DNA from: Isoetes taiwanensis | Taxonomy: Eukaryota > Streptophyta > Lycopodiopsida > Isoetales > Isoetaceae | Direction of reading: 5' to 3' | Length of the DNA: 64,000 nucleotides | NCBI GenBank assembly: GCA_021234155.1 | Contig: JAJEKV010000001.1 | Coordinates: forward strand, 27,483,768 to 27,547,767 | Part shown: positions 9,634 through 19,562 of the stretch, in pieces | Numbering within the stretch: position 1 is the stretch's first letter | Layout: every line of letters starts with the position of its first letter | Notes under the pieces: generated by a model | Seen by the model: only the letters and a program-made list of their open reading frames with translations | Database searches by the model: none | What the model was told of the DNA's origin: nothing | Position numbers and translations under genes: made by a program

Positions 9634-12600
9634 TCAAGAATCGGCTCCAGACCATTGAGCCATAACATCCGAATATTGAGTCATGAAACGACGACTCTCC
9701 CATGTCGCCTCTGAGACAGGTCTATGTTTCCATTTCACCAGAAATTCCATCTGGTCTCTTTGGCGGATCCGCACTATCCGGGAATTCAATATTCTTTTAG
9801 GGGTAGGGATTCTATCCAACTCCACCATGTGTTCCTGAGAAGGCACAACATTCGCAGCTTTCCCTAGAGCTGGTCGCAACTGGCTCACATGGAAAACTGG
9901 ATGAATGTCCACATTCGGTGGAAGTTGCAACTTGAAGGCAACATCACTATATTTCTTCAAAATTTTATAAGGACCAGGGGAGAGCTTTGGTTTCTTTCCT
10001 GCAAGCAATGGCAATATTGCTTTTCTTTTCAGATTTGCAGGGAAGGCCACACGAAGGTACACCATCCGACCTTCATGCAGCTCGATCGGGGCTCTCGACA
10101 AATTGGCACGTGCCCTTGCCCGATCCTGGGCCTGTCTCATATGCAGTTGACACAACCCAAGTGTCACATCCATGCCTTCAAGCATATTTATAGCAGCATC
10201 AGTTTTCAGCCCATCAAAGCCAAGCGATACAGGTCCTCTGGGATTTCTCCCAAACATCGCCACAAACGGGCTAGTTTTGATGCTCTGCTGGAACCCATTA
10301 TTGTAAGCAAACTCCACAATTGGCAAATAGTCCTCCCATCTGGACTGCTGAGTGGCCACATAAGATCTCAGCATATCCTCCAGAATTTGGTTCACTCTTT
10401 CAGTTTGCCCATCCGTTTCTGGATGATCTCCACTAGAGAACTGAAGAGTGCATTTTAATGCAGAGAACAATTCACGCCAGAAATTCCCAGTGAATTTCAC
10501 ATCTCGATCGCTTACAATAGCTTTAAGCAATCAAAAAATAGGAAATACATGCTGCATATAGGCCTTGGCCACCGCCAAGCCATCAACATTCTTTGTCAGA
10601 GGTATAAAGCGTGCATATACTTCGTCAACCTGTCCACAATGACAAGTATCTGAGTATAGTGATGCACAGTACGAGGCAACTTCACAATGAAATCCATAGA
10701 GATTTCACTCCACCTCTCCTCTGGCACAGGCAGAGGTTGCAGAAGTCCTGGAGTCTTGCCTCAATCCGCTTTAACCTGCTGACAAGTCTCACAGACTTTT
10801 ACATATTCCTGCACATCCTCCTTCAAGCTAGCCCAGTAAAACATTCTTTTGAGCAATTCATAAGTTTTCCATTCACCCCCATGCCCAGCATAAGGTGCAT
10901 CATGAAATTCGCTCAATAATTGCTTTCTCAATGTGTCCACAACAGGAACATAAATACGTCCCTTATGATACCAGAGTCCATTCTGGATATCCCAAGCATC
11001 AGGTAACTTGGATAGGTGCTGCATACTCAAAATATAGGGAAACCATTAATTTGTGACACCAAAGCAATTTCACATTGAATCATCACATTTACTTCCCGAA
11101 CCCTAGAAAGAGCATCAGCAGCAGGATTCTTTTTCCCGGGAAGATGTTCAACATGAAAATGAAATTGAGAAAGAAAGTCCAACCATCTTGCTTGCCTTGG
11201 ACTTACTTCGGCCTGGCTTTGCAGGAACTTCGAAGGTTTATGATCGGTATAGACCACAAACTCACACTTATTGCGGAGATAATATTTTCAGACTTTGAGC
11301 GCATGAACCATTGCCAGTAACTCCTGCTCATAGGTGGAATAGTTCTTCTCAGCAGCATTGAGTTGGCGACTTTCATACGCCACTACTCTACCATCCTGCA
11401 TGAGAACAGCACCAATGGCATAACCACATGCATCCGTGTAAACCTCATAAGGTTTACTCATGTCTAGAATCAACAGAATAGGCGCTGAGGTTAGCAACCT
11501 CTTCAGCATATCCATTGCCTGCTGCTGCTTCCCCGTCCATTGCCACTGGAAGTTAGTTTTCAACAACATAGTTAAAGCAGTTGCAATCTTGGCAAACTTC
11601 CAGACAAATCTGCGATAATAACTGGCCAATCCCAAGAAACTACGCAACTCAGATACATTCTTTGGCACAGGCCAAGACTGAATTGCCTCCGTCTTCTTGG
11701 GATCTACAGCTACACCTTCAGCAGATACAATGTGGCCCAAATATTCCACCTGTGCTTTCAAAAATTCACACTTTGACATCTTTGCATACAACTTATGCTG
11801 TCTGAGCAGAGTTAGCACAGAACGCAAATGATTCAAATGCTCCTCTAAAGTTTTGCTATACACTAGGATATCATCTAAAAATACTTCAACAAAAGTATCA
11901 AGACATCCTGCAAAAACCTCATTCATCATTCTGGAAAATGTAGCAGGAGCATTCGTTAGTCCAAAAGCCATCACCAAAAATTACTCTTATCTGATGATAA
12001 CCACTGCGCAAATCCAACTTAGAAAAATATTTAGCTCCTGTTAATCTATCCATAATCTCGTCAATCCTAGGTAAGGGGTACCTATTCTTGATCGTGATCT
12101 TATTGAAGGCACGATAATCAATGCACATCCGCATTGATCCATCCTTTTTCTTGACTAGAATGACAGGAGCACCATAAGGGGATTTGCTAGGTCTCACAAA
12201 CCCTTTGGCTAACAGCTCAAGAACCTGCTTTTTAACCTCCTCTTGTTCCAGTATGGACAATCTATAAGGGCTACGAAACACAGGTTTGGATCCAGGCTCT
12301 AAATCAATCTCATGTTCAATCTCTCTACTAGGTGGAAGGCCTTCAGGCAGTTCCTCAGGGAACACATCCTGAAATTCATACAACAGATCCTGCAACTCTT
12401 TTTGGCCTTTTGAATTCTCTATGACCTCACTATCAAAACTCAAAAGCAGGATAACATTCATCAATAAATAGAAGAAAACATCGATTGGAAGATTTACGTA
12501 CCAGTTTCTTGACCTGAAGCGACGACACGATCTTGGAAGCTCATAGATCTCCCGTCCATCGTGCTTCAGCGTCACCTGGTGAGTATTCCAATCTATTGCA

Positions 12601-13535
12601 GTAGGCTTAACCCGCTGCAACCATGTTATCCCCAGCACCACATCATACCGGCCAACATCCAAGAGGTCAAAGTCAAGCTTTTCCTGGTGTCCTTGAATAC
12701 ACAAGGGCACCCCAACAGCTTTACGATCCTCCACCTAAGAATCATTCACAAAAGGCCCATCTACCTTGTACTTATTAGTCTTTACACAAGGTAGGTGCAG
12801 TTCTTCCACCAACTTCGAAGATATAAACATGTCAGAAGAGCCACAATCCAATAACACAACAACGTTTCGGCCCATGATTCTGCCCAAGAATGTAATCACA
12901 CGTCCAGCAAACATGTCCATGATGTCTTTGCTTGCGGGCTTATCCAACGTGCATAGCTCTTCCATGGCAATGGCTGAAACCGTCTTAGATTCCAATACTT
13001 CCTCAGCCTTTTCAGTCACGTTTGCTTTCTTGTTATCAGCTTTTTTGTTCTGTGGCTGAGAGCATTCACGACTAATATGCCCAGGCTCCCCACACCTATA
13101 GCAGAAAATCCCCTTCCTGGGACCACCGGACTTAGAGTCCGCCTTTTGCTTCTTAGACTCTCCACCTGCAGACTTAGGCTTAGGCTGCTCAGACTTTTTC
13201 TTCTCGAAAAACCTGTTTTTCTTCTTTGAGAACTTCCGGGACGTCCTCTTAAAGGACTCATCCTCTTCTCCAAGCTGACGAGCCAACATCATTGCCCTCT
13301 CAAAATCCTCGGGCTTCAACCCGATTATCTGCTTCTTGAGAGCAACACTGGATCGCCCACCTAGGAAGAAATCAACCTGCCGAGCCTCGGACAAGTCCCC
13401 AACCCTGTGGATATAACCCCATACCTTATTGATATAAGCACTAAGAGAACCTGTCTGCTTACAGTACCGCAGCTTTTCAAGCGCATCACGAGCACCATGC
13501 TGAGGTGCATACTCCCCAATAAAGTACTTCCACCA
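9634..13535 (-). pseudogene. Ty3/gypsy gag-pol remains
   Basis: Read leftward from 13535. A truncated gag has a zinc knuckle (CYRCGEPGHISREC) near 13090. A protease segment has LLDCGSS near 12855. The reverse transcriptase has [10 protein letters not shown] near 12010 and FLDDILVYS near 11875. RNase H starts [13 protein letters not shown] near 11430. The integrase has a zinc-finger end at CETCQQ near 10790 and a core with SDRDVKFTG and HPETDGQTERVNQ near 10440-10520. A C-terminal chromodomain (EFLVKWKHRPVSEATWES) lies near 9715. Interruptions include TAG at 12735, frame changes near 11975, and TGA at 11288 where Trp fits. It cannot be autonomous. Chromodomain integrases usually steer insertion toward heterochromatin. 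Confidence 0.92.
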
Positions 13536-13894
13536 CGTTCTAACAGCCTCGCTTTAAGGGTGCTCACGTTTTATAAAGGTCCAATGGTTCATAAAACCAT
13601 TAAAGGTATTTGTTACCTTAGGTAAATATAACACCACATATATTGCCTTGTTGTTGTTTATTTCCAAGAGACAAACTACTTAACGGCCAAAGTTATTCAC
13701 CATAGCCATACAACAAGGCAACCCAGTCCCCTAGTCTGTCCGGCCATGGTGCACCACTCCGCCTTAAGCTAGACTAGGGACATGCAACCATTACACATCT
13801 ATGGCCCAAATACCATAGAAAATTCTATTATGCCAAACATTAGCATGCATGCAAAATTTTAAACAATGGTCTGTAAAAATATTTAGGCATAACA
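13528..13894 (-). repeat. Truncated 5' LTR of the nested Ty3/gypsy element
   Basis: Collinear with 9158-9607 of the left LTR, with one internal deletion. It abuts gag codons at the TTCCACCACG junction, so the primer-binding site is lost. Confidence 0.85.
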
Positions 13895-13899
13895 TTAGA
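13895..13899. repeat. Target site duplication TTAGA (right)
   Basis: Direct copy of 7693-7697, immediately after the LTR terminus GCATAACA. Confidence 0.9.
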
Positions 13900-13931
13900 T
13901 GGGCCTGCATACCGTACGGCTAGGATCTGAC

Positions 13932-13998
13932 GGATCCCATGATGCGAACAGAGGCTACCGTTGCCTAATTGCATGCTATAATTTCGCCTCGTAGGATT
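13932..13998. repeat. E1 hairpin 6 (degenerate)
   Basis: Arms GGATCCCATGATGCGAA and TTTCGCCTCGTAGGATTA: same layout and length as the others, with more substitutions. Confidence 0.65.
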
Positions 13999-14054
13999 AT
14001 TACACAGACTTTATCGCTACTCGCAACCGTAGATTCCAATGTATCTGTAGTTTC

Positions 14055-14063
14055 TATATAAAA
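14055..14063 (+). promoter_or_regulatory. TATA box of coiled-coil paralogue B
   Basis: TATATAAAA, about 95 bp before the ATG at 14153. Confidence 0.55.
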
Positions 14064-14152
14064 CGTCGGACGCCATTGTCTTCTCCTATCCGCCATCTCT
14101 TGTTCTACCACATCCGCCCTCAGCCATCTCCCCTTCGTTCTCATCTCTTTCA

Positions 14153-14574
14153 ATGGCCTCCAGCTCCAGTTCCATCCCTGCCGAGATCTTGTCTCAAGTT
14201 CTGGTGAAGGAAATTAAGAACATTTGTGATGAAGCTGAGGAATAGATCCGCCTTCTGAAAGAAAAGAATGATGAAGACGTCGCCAAGCTGTTTGCGGCAG
14301 AGGACAAGGCCGCCTTCTATAGGGAGGTGATTTTAGTGTGCGACAATCAGCGGGCTGCCATAGACCGCGAATTGCGCGCCACGAGATCTAACCTCCAAGA
14401 GAGGCTTAGGGCTGCAATCAAAGCAGGCGAGGCTAACTCGATGAGCCCGAAGATAAGGTTGCATAGTATGAGAACATGGTTGCGGGGCAGACAATCATGT
14501 TGGAGGAGCAAAAAAAAATTATCAGTGCCCTCCAGGAAGAGCTTGCCCGGCGATCAGAGGCATCGGGCTCCTCC
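14153..14574 (+). pseudogene. E1 coiled-coil paralogue B (interrupted)
   Basis: The start MASSSSSIPAEILSQVLVKE is followed by a long charged helix. TAG at 14243 interrupts the frame where Gln would fit. The frame resumes (IRLLKEKNDEDVAKL... to ...NLQERLRAAIKAG), then needs a shift near 14440. It then reads LDEPEDKVA, another TAG, and YENMVAGQT...ISALQEELARRSE, ending at TAG (14572-14574). Related to paralogues A and C. Function unknown. Confidence 0.6.
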
Positions 14575-14708
14575 TAGAGGGGCCCATCTTTTTTTTAATG
14601 TTTGTAATTATTTTGTTTTGCAATGGAAAAAGTTTTTGAAAAATGTGCCGAATATTACATTTCCTATTTTTAATTTTCAATATCCGTGGTAGAGAGAATG
14701 ACAAGACA

Positions 14709-14772
14709 GATCACACGAAGCGAAACCCTTCATAAGCTTTTAAAGCGCGTGTGCAGATCTCGCGTAGTGTGA
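14709..14772. repeat. E1 hairpin 7
   Basis: Arms GATCACACGAAGCGAAA and TCTCGCGTAGTGTGAT. It lies between paralogues B and C. Confidence 0.87.
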
Positions 14773-14897
14773 TACAGTGTACTTAGAATAGTTAATGTGT
14801 TCCAGCGGACAGTACCATTAATGTGTTCTAGCGGACAGCCGACAGAATCCGCTCGACACGTGCGACAACATATTTAATATGTTCAAGCGCTAATATG

Positions 14898-14904
14898 TAT
14901 AAAT
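14898..14904 (+). promoter_or_regulatory. TATA box of coiled-coil paralogue C
   Basis: TATAAAT, 95 bp before the ATG at 14993, the same spacing as in paralogues A and B. Confidence 0.5.
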
Positions 14905-14992
14905 TGAGGTCCTTGCATTGTGCTCCTTCCGTCGGTTAGAGTCTTCGCTCCCTTCACTTATATAATCTTAACGTCCCTCCCATTTATCATCT

Positions 14993-15433
14993 ATGGCCTC
15001 CACATCCTCTACCGCTGATAAGGAAAAACGCCCGAGGATAGAACTCCCTTCTGACATAGTGTTGGGTGTTCTAATGAAGAGGTTGAAGGAGCAAGACGAT
15101 CTTCTAAAGAGGAATGCCGTTACAATTCAGCAGAAAGAAGAAGAAAATGAATTCAACCTTCTCATGCTTCGTAGCTAGGAGAGGCATATCAGGCGGTTGA
15201 ACAGAAGGCTGGATAGGAGGGGAAGGTTATGCCCCAACAACTGCACTGAGGTGGTTATGACAGCAACGAGGTTGCTAATTTAGGCATAAGAAAATGTTGT
15301 GGTAGTGGGACAGGAGCGGGACATGTACAAAGAGATAGTGGACAGATTGGAGGAACGTTTGGATAGGGTGATTGCGGGCTTGAGGAGAAGAGACGAAGAC
15401 GAAGACGAGGACGAAGCTGATGATGAACAATGA
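14993..15433 (+). pseudogene. E1 coiled-coil paralogue C (three in-frame stops)
   Basis: A single 147-codon frame with no shift, running from MASTSSTADKEKRPR through ELPSDIVLGVLMKRLKEQDD to an acidic tail (RRDEDEDEDEADDEQ) and a TGA stop. It is interrupted by TAG at 15176 and, near 15280-15288, by TAG and TAA one codon apart. Each is one C-to-T change from a Gln codon. It is the closest relative of paralogue A (shared LP-D-I and MKR-KE). Probable coiled-coil protein of unknown role. Confidence 0.65.
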
Positions 15434-15514
15434 GTCGTTGTATTTTGTTTTTCAATATAACAATTTTCACAACTTTAATCAAAAGTAACCTTTTTTTATT
15501 ATTATCTTGTAAAG

Positions 15515-15581
15515 CATCACACGACGCAAAGCCACATAAATGCAAGCAATAGCGAACTTCACTGTTCACGCCGTATGATCC
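15515..15581. repeat. E1 hairpin 8
   Basis: Arms GCATCACACGACGCAAAG and TTCACGCCGTATGATCC. It follows paralogue C. Confidence 0.85.
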
Positions 15582-15587
15582 AAATAA

Positions 15588-15653
15588 GATCACACGACGC
15601 GAAGCTACAGTTGTGCAAACGAGGTTGGAGGCAAGTACTCCGCGTCATATGAA
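15588..15653. repeat. E1 hairpin 9
   Basis: Arms AGATCACACGACGCGAAG and ACTCCGCGTCATATGAAC, 6 bp from hairpin 8. The pair sits between the converging 3' ends of paralogue C and the minus-strand gene. Confidence 0.85.
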
Positions 15654-15688
15654 CATACTACATATTACAAGTATACTTTACCGATCCT

Positions 15689-17496
15689 TTATCTCTTAGA
15701 TCTCCACTGTTGTGATGCTAGTGGGGCCCTAGAATATTGCCAAGCAAGTTTCCGTTTTCTCTTCAGCATTATGCCAATGATGTTAACGACTTCTGGGTTG
15801 CTCCTTAAAGCGACCTTCTTGTCGTATTTAGCCATCGCCCTTCTATAAAACTACTCTGTCATCTGTCTTAGAGGGTTGGTTCCCACATTTCCATCCCCTC
15901 TTTGAGTGTTACGATGAAAGGCTATTTTAGCTTGTTTATGCGACTTCTCCATGCCTTGTGCACTCCACACTGCTAGGCTTCCACACTTCCTAAAAAACCA
16001 AGGTGCATGAGCCCAAAAGATGTGCAAGTAGTGCGTGACTTCACTCTCTCCCCATGCGTCTATGTAAGCCCTAATAAATTTGTTATTCGCTTGCACGAAC
16101 ATTTCTGCATCTTCTCTTGTGAGATCCATTCTCTGAATGTATGGGAACAATTCAGACAATGCATCCCATGCTTTTTTTTTCCTCAACGCCGAACGAACGC
16201 CATCTGTGCGGTCCTGCTCCGCATCAACCAGCAATTTTCCATGATGACAACGGATACCCTCTCATACTTCTCAAGCTTCGTCAGTTCCATTTCATCCAAT
16301 TTTACGCAAACTTCAATTTCACCATTAGTTTCTGCAACTGTTAAGTCATAATATTTGACAAGAAATTGTAAGAGACTAACTAGGCCAACCCAAAGATTAT
16401 TGCGTTCATTCATTCCAACTATATCACAACAATCCTTGCCATTCTTATCTTTTATGGCTATGGCAGGACCAGCACATTCAACGTGGTGCATCTCTCCTAA
16501 TATGGCATACACCATCTTTGTCTAGTAACCCTTGTATTCTCAACAATTTGTGGACGTGGAGCGAATACTTTTTTTGTGCCCATTCTTTTCAACTCTTCGT
16601 GGAATGACTTGAATAGAGAATAGTAACCAAACCTACTGATGCCTACATCGTCACAAACAGTCTGTACGTCTGTCGCTTCTAGCTTCTTGTAGATCTCTCC
16701 TAGTACCATTTCCAATACCATCTTCTTGAGAGAAGAGTTGTAGGGTTGACAAATCATGTCCACTATCTCCCTGTTTGTCGCTAGGTTCTTCATTACGTAA
16801 CCAAGATTTCTTCTAGTTTTCCCAGATCTTGATTGGCCTTTGCTAGTGTTGTAAACGGACTTTGTGGTCATGACCCTGCGTCTGAATGCACCTGATCCAA
16901 ACTTCAGTTCCTCTATCGGTAAGTGCTTCTTCCTTTCTCGCAAGCCAAGGGGTGTTTTCTTCAAATTCTTTAACCTACATTGAAGCCCAAAGTTTGCTCT
17001 TTTGAGCTCTTGGATCTTTTCTTGCAGCTGTCCTATCACCAATTTGGACTTCGTATCTCAAAGAGGTTTCCCTCTCGAAGCCGTCATTCCTTTCCTTCAT
17101 TACAGTGGAGTAATGAAGCGAGAGAAAAAAGAGCTGTTGGTTTAAGTTATAACTCTCTTGTGACAATCGAAAGCAGCTCATCTCAAGGAACTGTATTCGA
17201 TTCTGAATGCCTTCATCCTCTCTCAATCTCTCACAATATCCCAGGAGGCCAGAATTACCGTCACCACAAAATCGGACTAAACTTGAAACGTCCCGAAATG
17301 ACGGTTTCTTGCCACTCAACGGATCCAATGGATATAAACTGCCATCCGCCCAGATGTCGACACTTTTTGAGCCTGCAAGATGCAACATGTCGAGGTCTAA
17401 GTTCTTATTTTTTAGACCTCGTTTTTTGCAATTGAAGACTGGAGCATATTCGTGAGTCAGTTGGATCCTTATCCACACATCATTTGGAGCTTCCAT
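15689..17496 (-). pseudogene. E1 transposase-like gene (frameshifted)
   Basis: I place the start at MEAPNDVWIRIQLTHEY (17496), because the upstream frame runs through hairpin 10. The protein of about 600 residues is split by frame changes near 17030, 16505 and 16215 and by TAG at 15851. It ends at TAA (15689-15691). The order is an N-terminal unknown region, a coiled coil (QLQEKIQELKRANFGLQ), a helical middle (DDVGISRFGYYSLF), then a strand-like MNERNNLWVGLVSLLQFLV. The C-terminal block HYLHIFWAHAPWFF...WSAQGMEKSHKQAK...HRNTQRG is typical of an uncharacterised family I recall from invertebrate and alga-like genomes. An RNase H-fold transposase is an inference from position and motif style. 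It is the only E1 gene on this strand. Confidence 0.5.
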
Positions 17497-17503
17497 ACCT
17501 CGT

Positions 17504-17569
17504 GGATCGCACGGCGCGAAATTAAGGTGTACAATTTGTATGCCCCAGCCCAATTCGCTTCGTGTGAGC
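17504..17569. repeat. E1 hairpin 10
   Basis: Arms GGATCGCACGGCGCGAAATT and AATTCGCTTCGTGTGAGCC. It lies immediately upstream of the minus-strand gene start, mirroring the hairpin placement at the other genes. Confidence 0.85.
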
Positions 17570-17667
17570 CGAACGTCCGTACTAGCCTTGTTTTTGAAAT
17601 TTACAACGTGCATATGGAAATCGAAAAGTCCATTCTCCTACAATCCATGCTTTTATACATTAAGCAA

Positions 17668-17840
17668 ATTCAAATTTCGAATTGTAGGGGGCGGGAAGCC
17701 TGTATTGGGATGAAGTAAAGATCCCGGTTTACGAACTTTTAAGGCGCAGTCGCGGCGCCTCGAAATGAAAGTCTGATACAAAGCTTCAACCTACACATTC
17801 AAATTTTGAAATGTAGAAGGCGGGAAGCTTGTATGGGCAT
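17668..17840. repeat. Pair of 43-bp direct repeats upstream of the E1 minus-strand gene
   Basis: Units at 17668-17710 and 17798-17840 share CAAATTT(C/T)GAA(T/A)TGTAG and GGCGGGAAGC(C/T)TGTAT, 130 bp apart. They lie between the transposase-like gene and the right TIR. They could be promoter or subterminal binding sites. Confidence 0.7.
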
Positions 17841-18147
17841 GGCCTCTAAATGAAAATAGCGCAAGACAAGAATCGGTGACGCGCACGCTTGGTATCTGAC
17901 AAACCAAGAGACACCGTCATGTGTTGCCGGTATGCTATAATGCAAGTGGCTTTTTAGAAGCACCACGTGTTGCATCAGTCTATCTGACAACCAACAGAAT
18001 TAAATACATATGGCACCATGAATGTGCGATCCCCCTTATTCTGAGAGAATATTCCAAGTAAATCTGTAATTATGAGAGTTTGGTATCCTAGGTGGCATGG
18101 GAAAAAAGGAGCGGAAATATGACGTGGAATGGCTGATAGGAGGATGT

Positions 18148-18174
18148 TTTGAGACCCAAAATCCGCCCTAATGC
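18148..18174 (-). repeat. E1 right terminal inverted repeat
   Basis: Reverse complement begins GCATTAGGGCGGATTTTGGG, matching the left end with one mismatch. Confidence 0.88.
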
Positions 18175-19537
18175 CAATTGAATTACATCTAAAGCCCTTT
18201 ACAATTTTCCTTCGCAGTAAAAAGAAAATTCCTTGTCTCCTGTCCCTATACTATTACCAATGCATTCCTAAGCACTTCAACAACTTCGTAACTAGAATTT
18301 AGCTGTTCCTTTTTTATCCTACTTTTGTAGGGCTTTGGCAAAGCTTAGTCTTCTGGTATTATACAAGCCATGAGGTGATTTCTGCTATTGTTTCATTTTT
18401 TTTTGCAATTTTGTAGCATTAGAAGTTATTTTGGTGAATAGCTACGGTTTATCTACTTTGTTATTTATTTTGTACACCAAAATCATTTTCACATGCTCTG
18501 ATGGAGTTTATTGCCTGCCACAGTACACCGAGTTTTGACAAATATGTACAACTTTAAACTGGTTGGAACACAAACACTTGAAAAAACATGGCATTGATGG
18601 TTCATCCTCATGAGTGCTCTAGCAATGGGTCTTAAGAATCATGCCACAATCAATCATGCCTGAAGCAAAAACTCTAGAATATACCTGGCAATTATGTAGT
18701 GCCCCTTCTTGTACAATGTGGAAGTGTATTTCATGCACAACAGGCTTTCAAAAGGTTACCTTGTCAAAATGAATGGTTATAGACCCTTTTCATGCGAGGT
18801 GGCTTGAATCTGGACAATCTCCAACTTGTACAGAAAATGTAGAGGATGACTGCATATGTCCTAGAAGTTATACACTTGTCCTAGAGAGAAAAACATTGAG
18901 ATGGAGAATTGGGGCCTTTGTCCTTCTGTTGATATAGATTATGCACTTTAGCTATCTTGGATCTTTTTCTTCTAGATGTTTAATCTTATTCTGTATAGAT
19001 GCATATGACATGGACAAACTTGTGGAACATGGATAGCTTCCCAGTTCTAAGAGCGAAAATCATAGCTAGGATTATAAGGCTGCAGAAGAGTACTTCCATA
19101 TATACTTGTATGCCTTCTGCAATCATCATATCCAGCAATGATAATCTTCCACTAATTAATTAGACTTGATCTTACAACCATAGTTCATAATCATCATAGT
19201 AATAGATATATCCCAAGAATTTTTTCAAACTTTTTATATACAATTAATATGGTTCCTTATTAAGTAGATATTTGATAGATCCCATCCTGTTTGATGGATC
19301 CAACTTTGAAAGTACTACGGTCTTCATGTATCCAATCCATTTGTAACACTAATCTTTGAACCAGCTTTATTGAAATCCATGTGCAGGCCAAAACCACCTA
19401 GCAAAGACAAGCCATATGATCCGCCAAGCCCTGTTCATATGATCCGCCAACCCTGTTTTAACAATATGCATTCCCCACTAGTGCAGCCAGAAGTCTAAGA
19501 TCTAGCAGACGTAAAAAAACTATAACCAAGCACTAAA
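18175..19537. other. Spacer between E1 and E2
   Basis: AT-rich, with no sustained coding frame and no recognisable repeat. Probably host DNA. Confidence 0.6.
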
Positions 19538-19562
19538 AAGTCGTATTTAATTAAAGTGGGAC
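19538..19562 (+). repeat. E2 left terminal inverted repeat
   Basis: 25 bp, perfect reverse complement of 31907-31931; preceded by TAAA. Confidence 0.92.

Larger units (their letters stand above)
7698..13894 (-). mobile_element. Ty3/gypsy chromovirus-type LTR retrotransposon nested in E1 (defective)
   Basis: A minus-strand element bounded by TGTTA...TAACA and a perfect 5-bp target duplication. It has a full left (3') LTR of about 1.9 kb, a polypurine tract AAGGGGGGAG next to that LTR, gag-protease-RT-RNase H-integrase-chromodomain order, and a right (5') LTR reduced to 367 bp. The deletion that removed part of the 5' LTR, the primer site and the 5' end of gag joins at a short shared sequence, TTCCACCACG. 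It inserted between hairpins 5 and 6 of E1, so it is younger than E1's arrival. Confidence 0.93.
1999..18174. mobile_element. E1: large multigene TIR element carrying a histone H3 gene
   Basis: Inverted 27-bp ends (GCATTAGGGCGGATTT...) match at 26 of 27 positions, and a further inward match, TTCCACGTCA-ATTT, lies at 2051-2064 and near 18115-18130. The interval is 16.2 kb, or about 10.0 kb without the nested retrotransposon. It holds a BAH-like gene, a histone H3 variant, an acidic protein, three coiled-coil paralogues and a minus-strand transposase-like gene, punctuated by ten similar hairpins. A clean target duplication is not resolved: ATGC adjoins both ends, but only if the left end has two extra bases. 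No capsid, DNA polymerase or packaging ATPase is visible. Most genes are broken, so this copy is probably dead or decaying. Confidence 0.8.

Noticed and set aside
2461-15853. Altered genetic code in E1
   Set aside because: Frameshifts coexist with the stops, one stop is TGA, and C-to-T decay explains the rest. Kept only as a pattern to test, not as a conclusion.
1999-18174. E1 as an integrated large DNA virus or Polinton
   Set aside because: No major capsid protein, packaging ATPase, protein-primed polymerase or retroviral-type integrase is visible outside the nested retrotransposon. A histone gene and hairpins alone are not enough.
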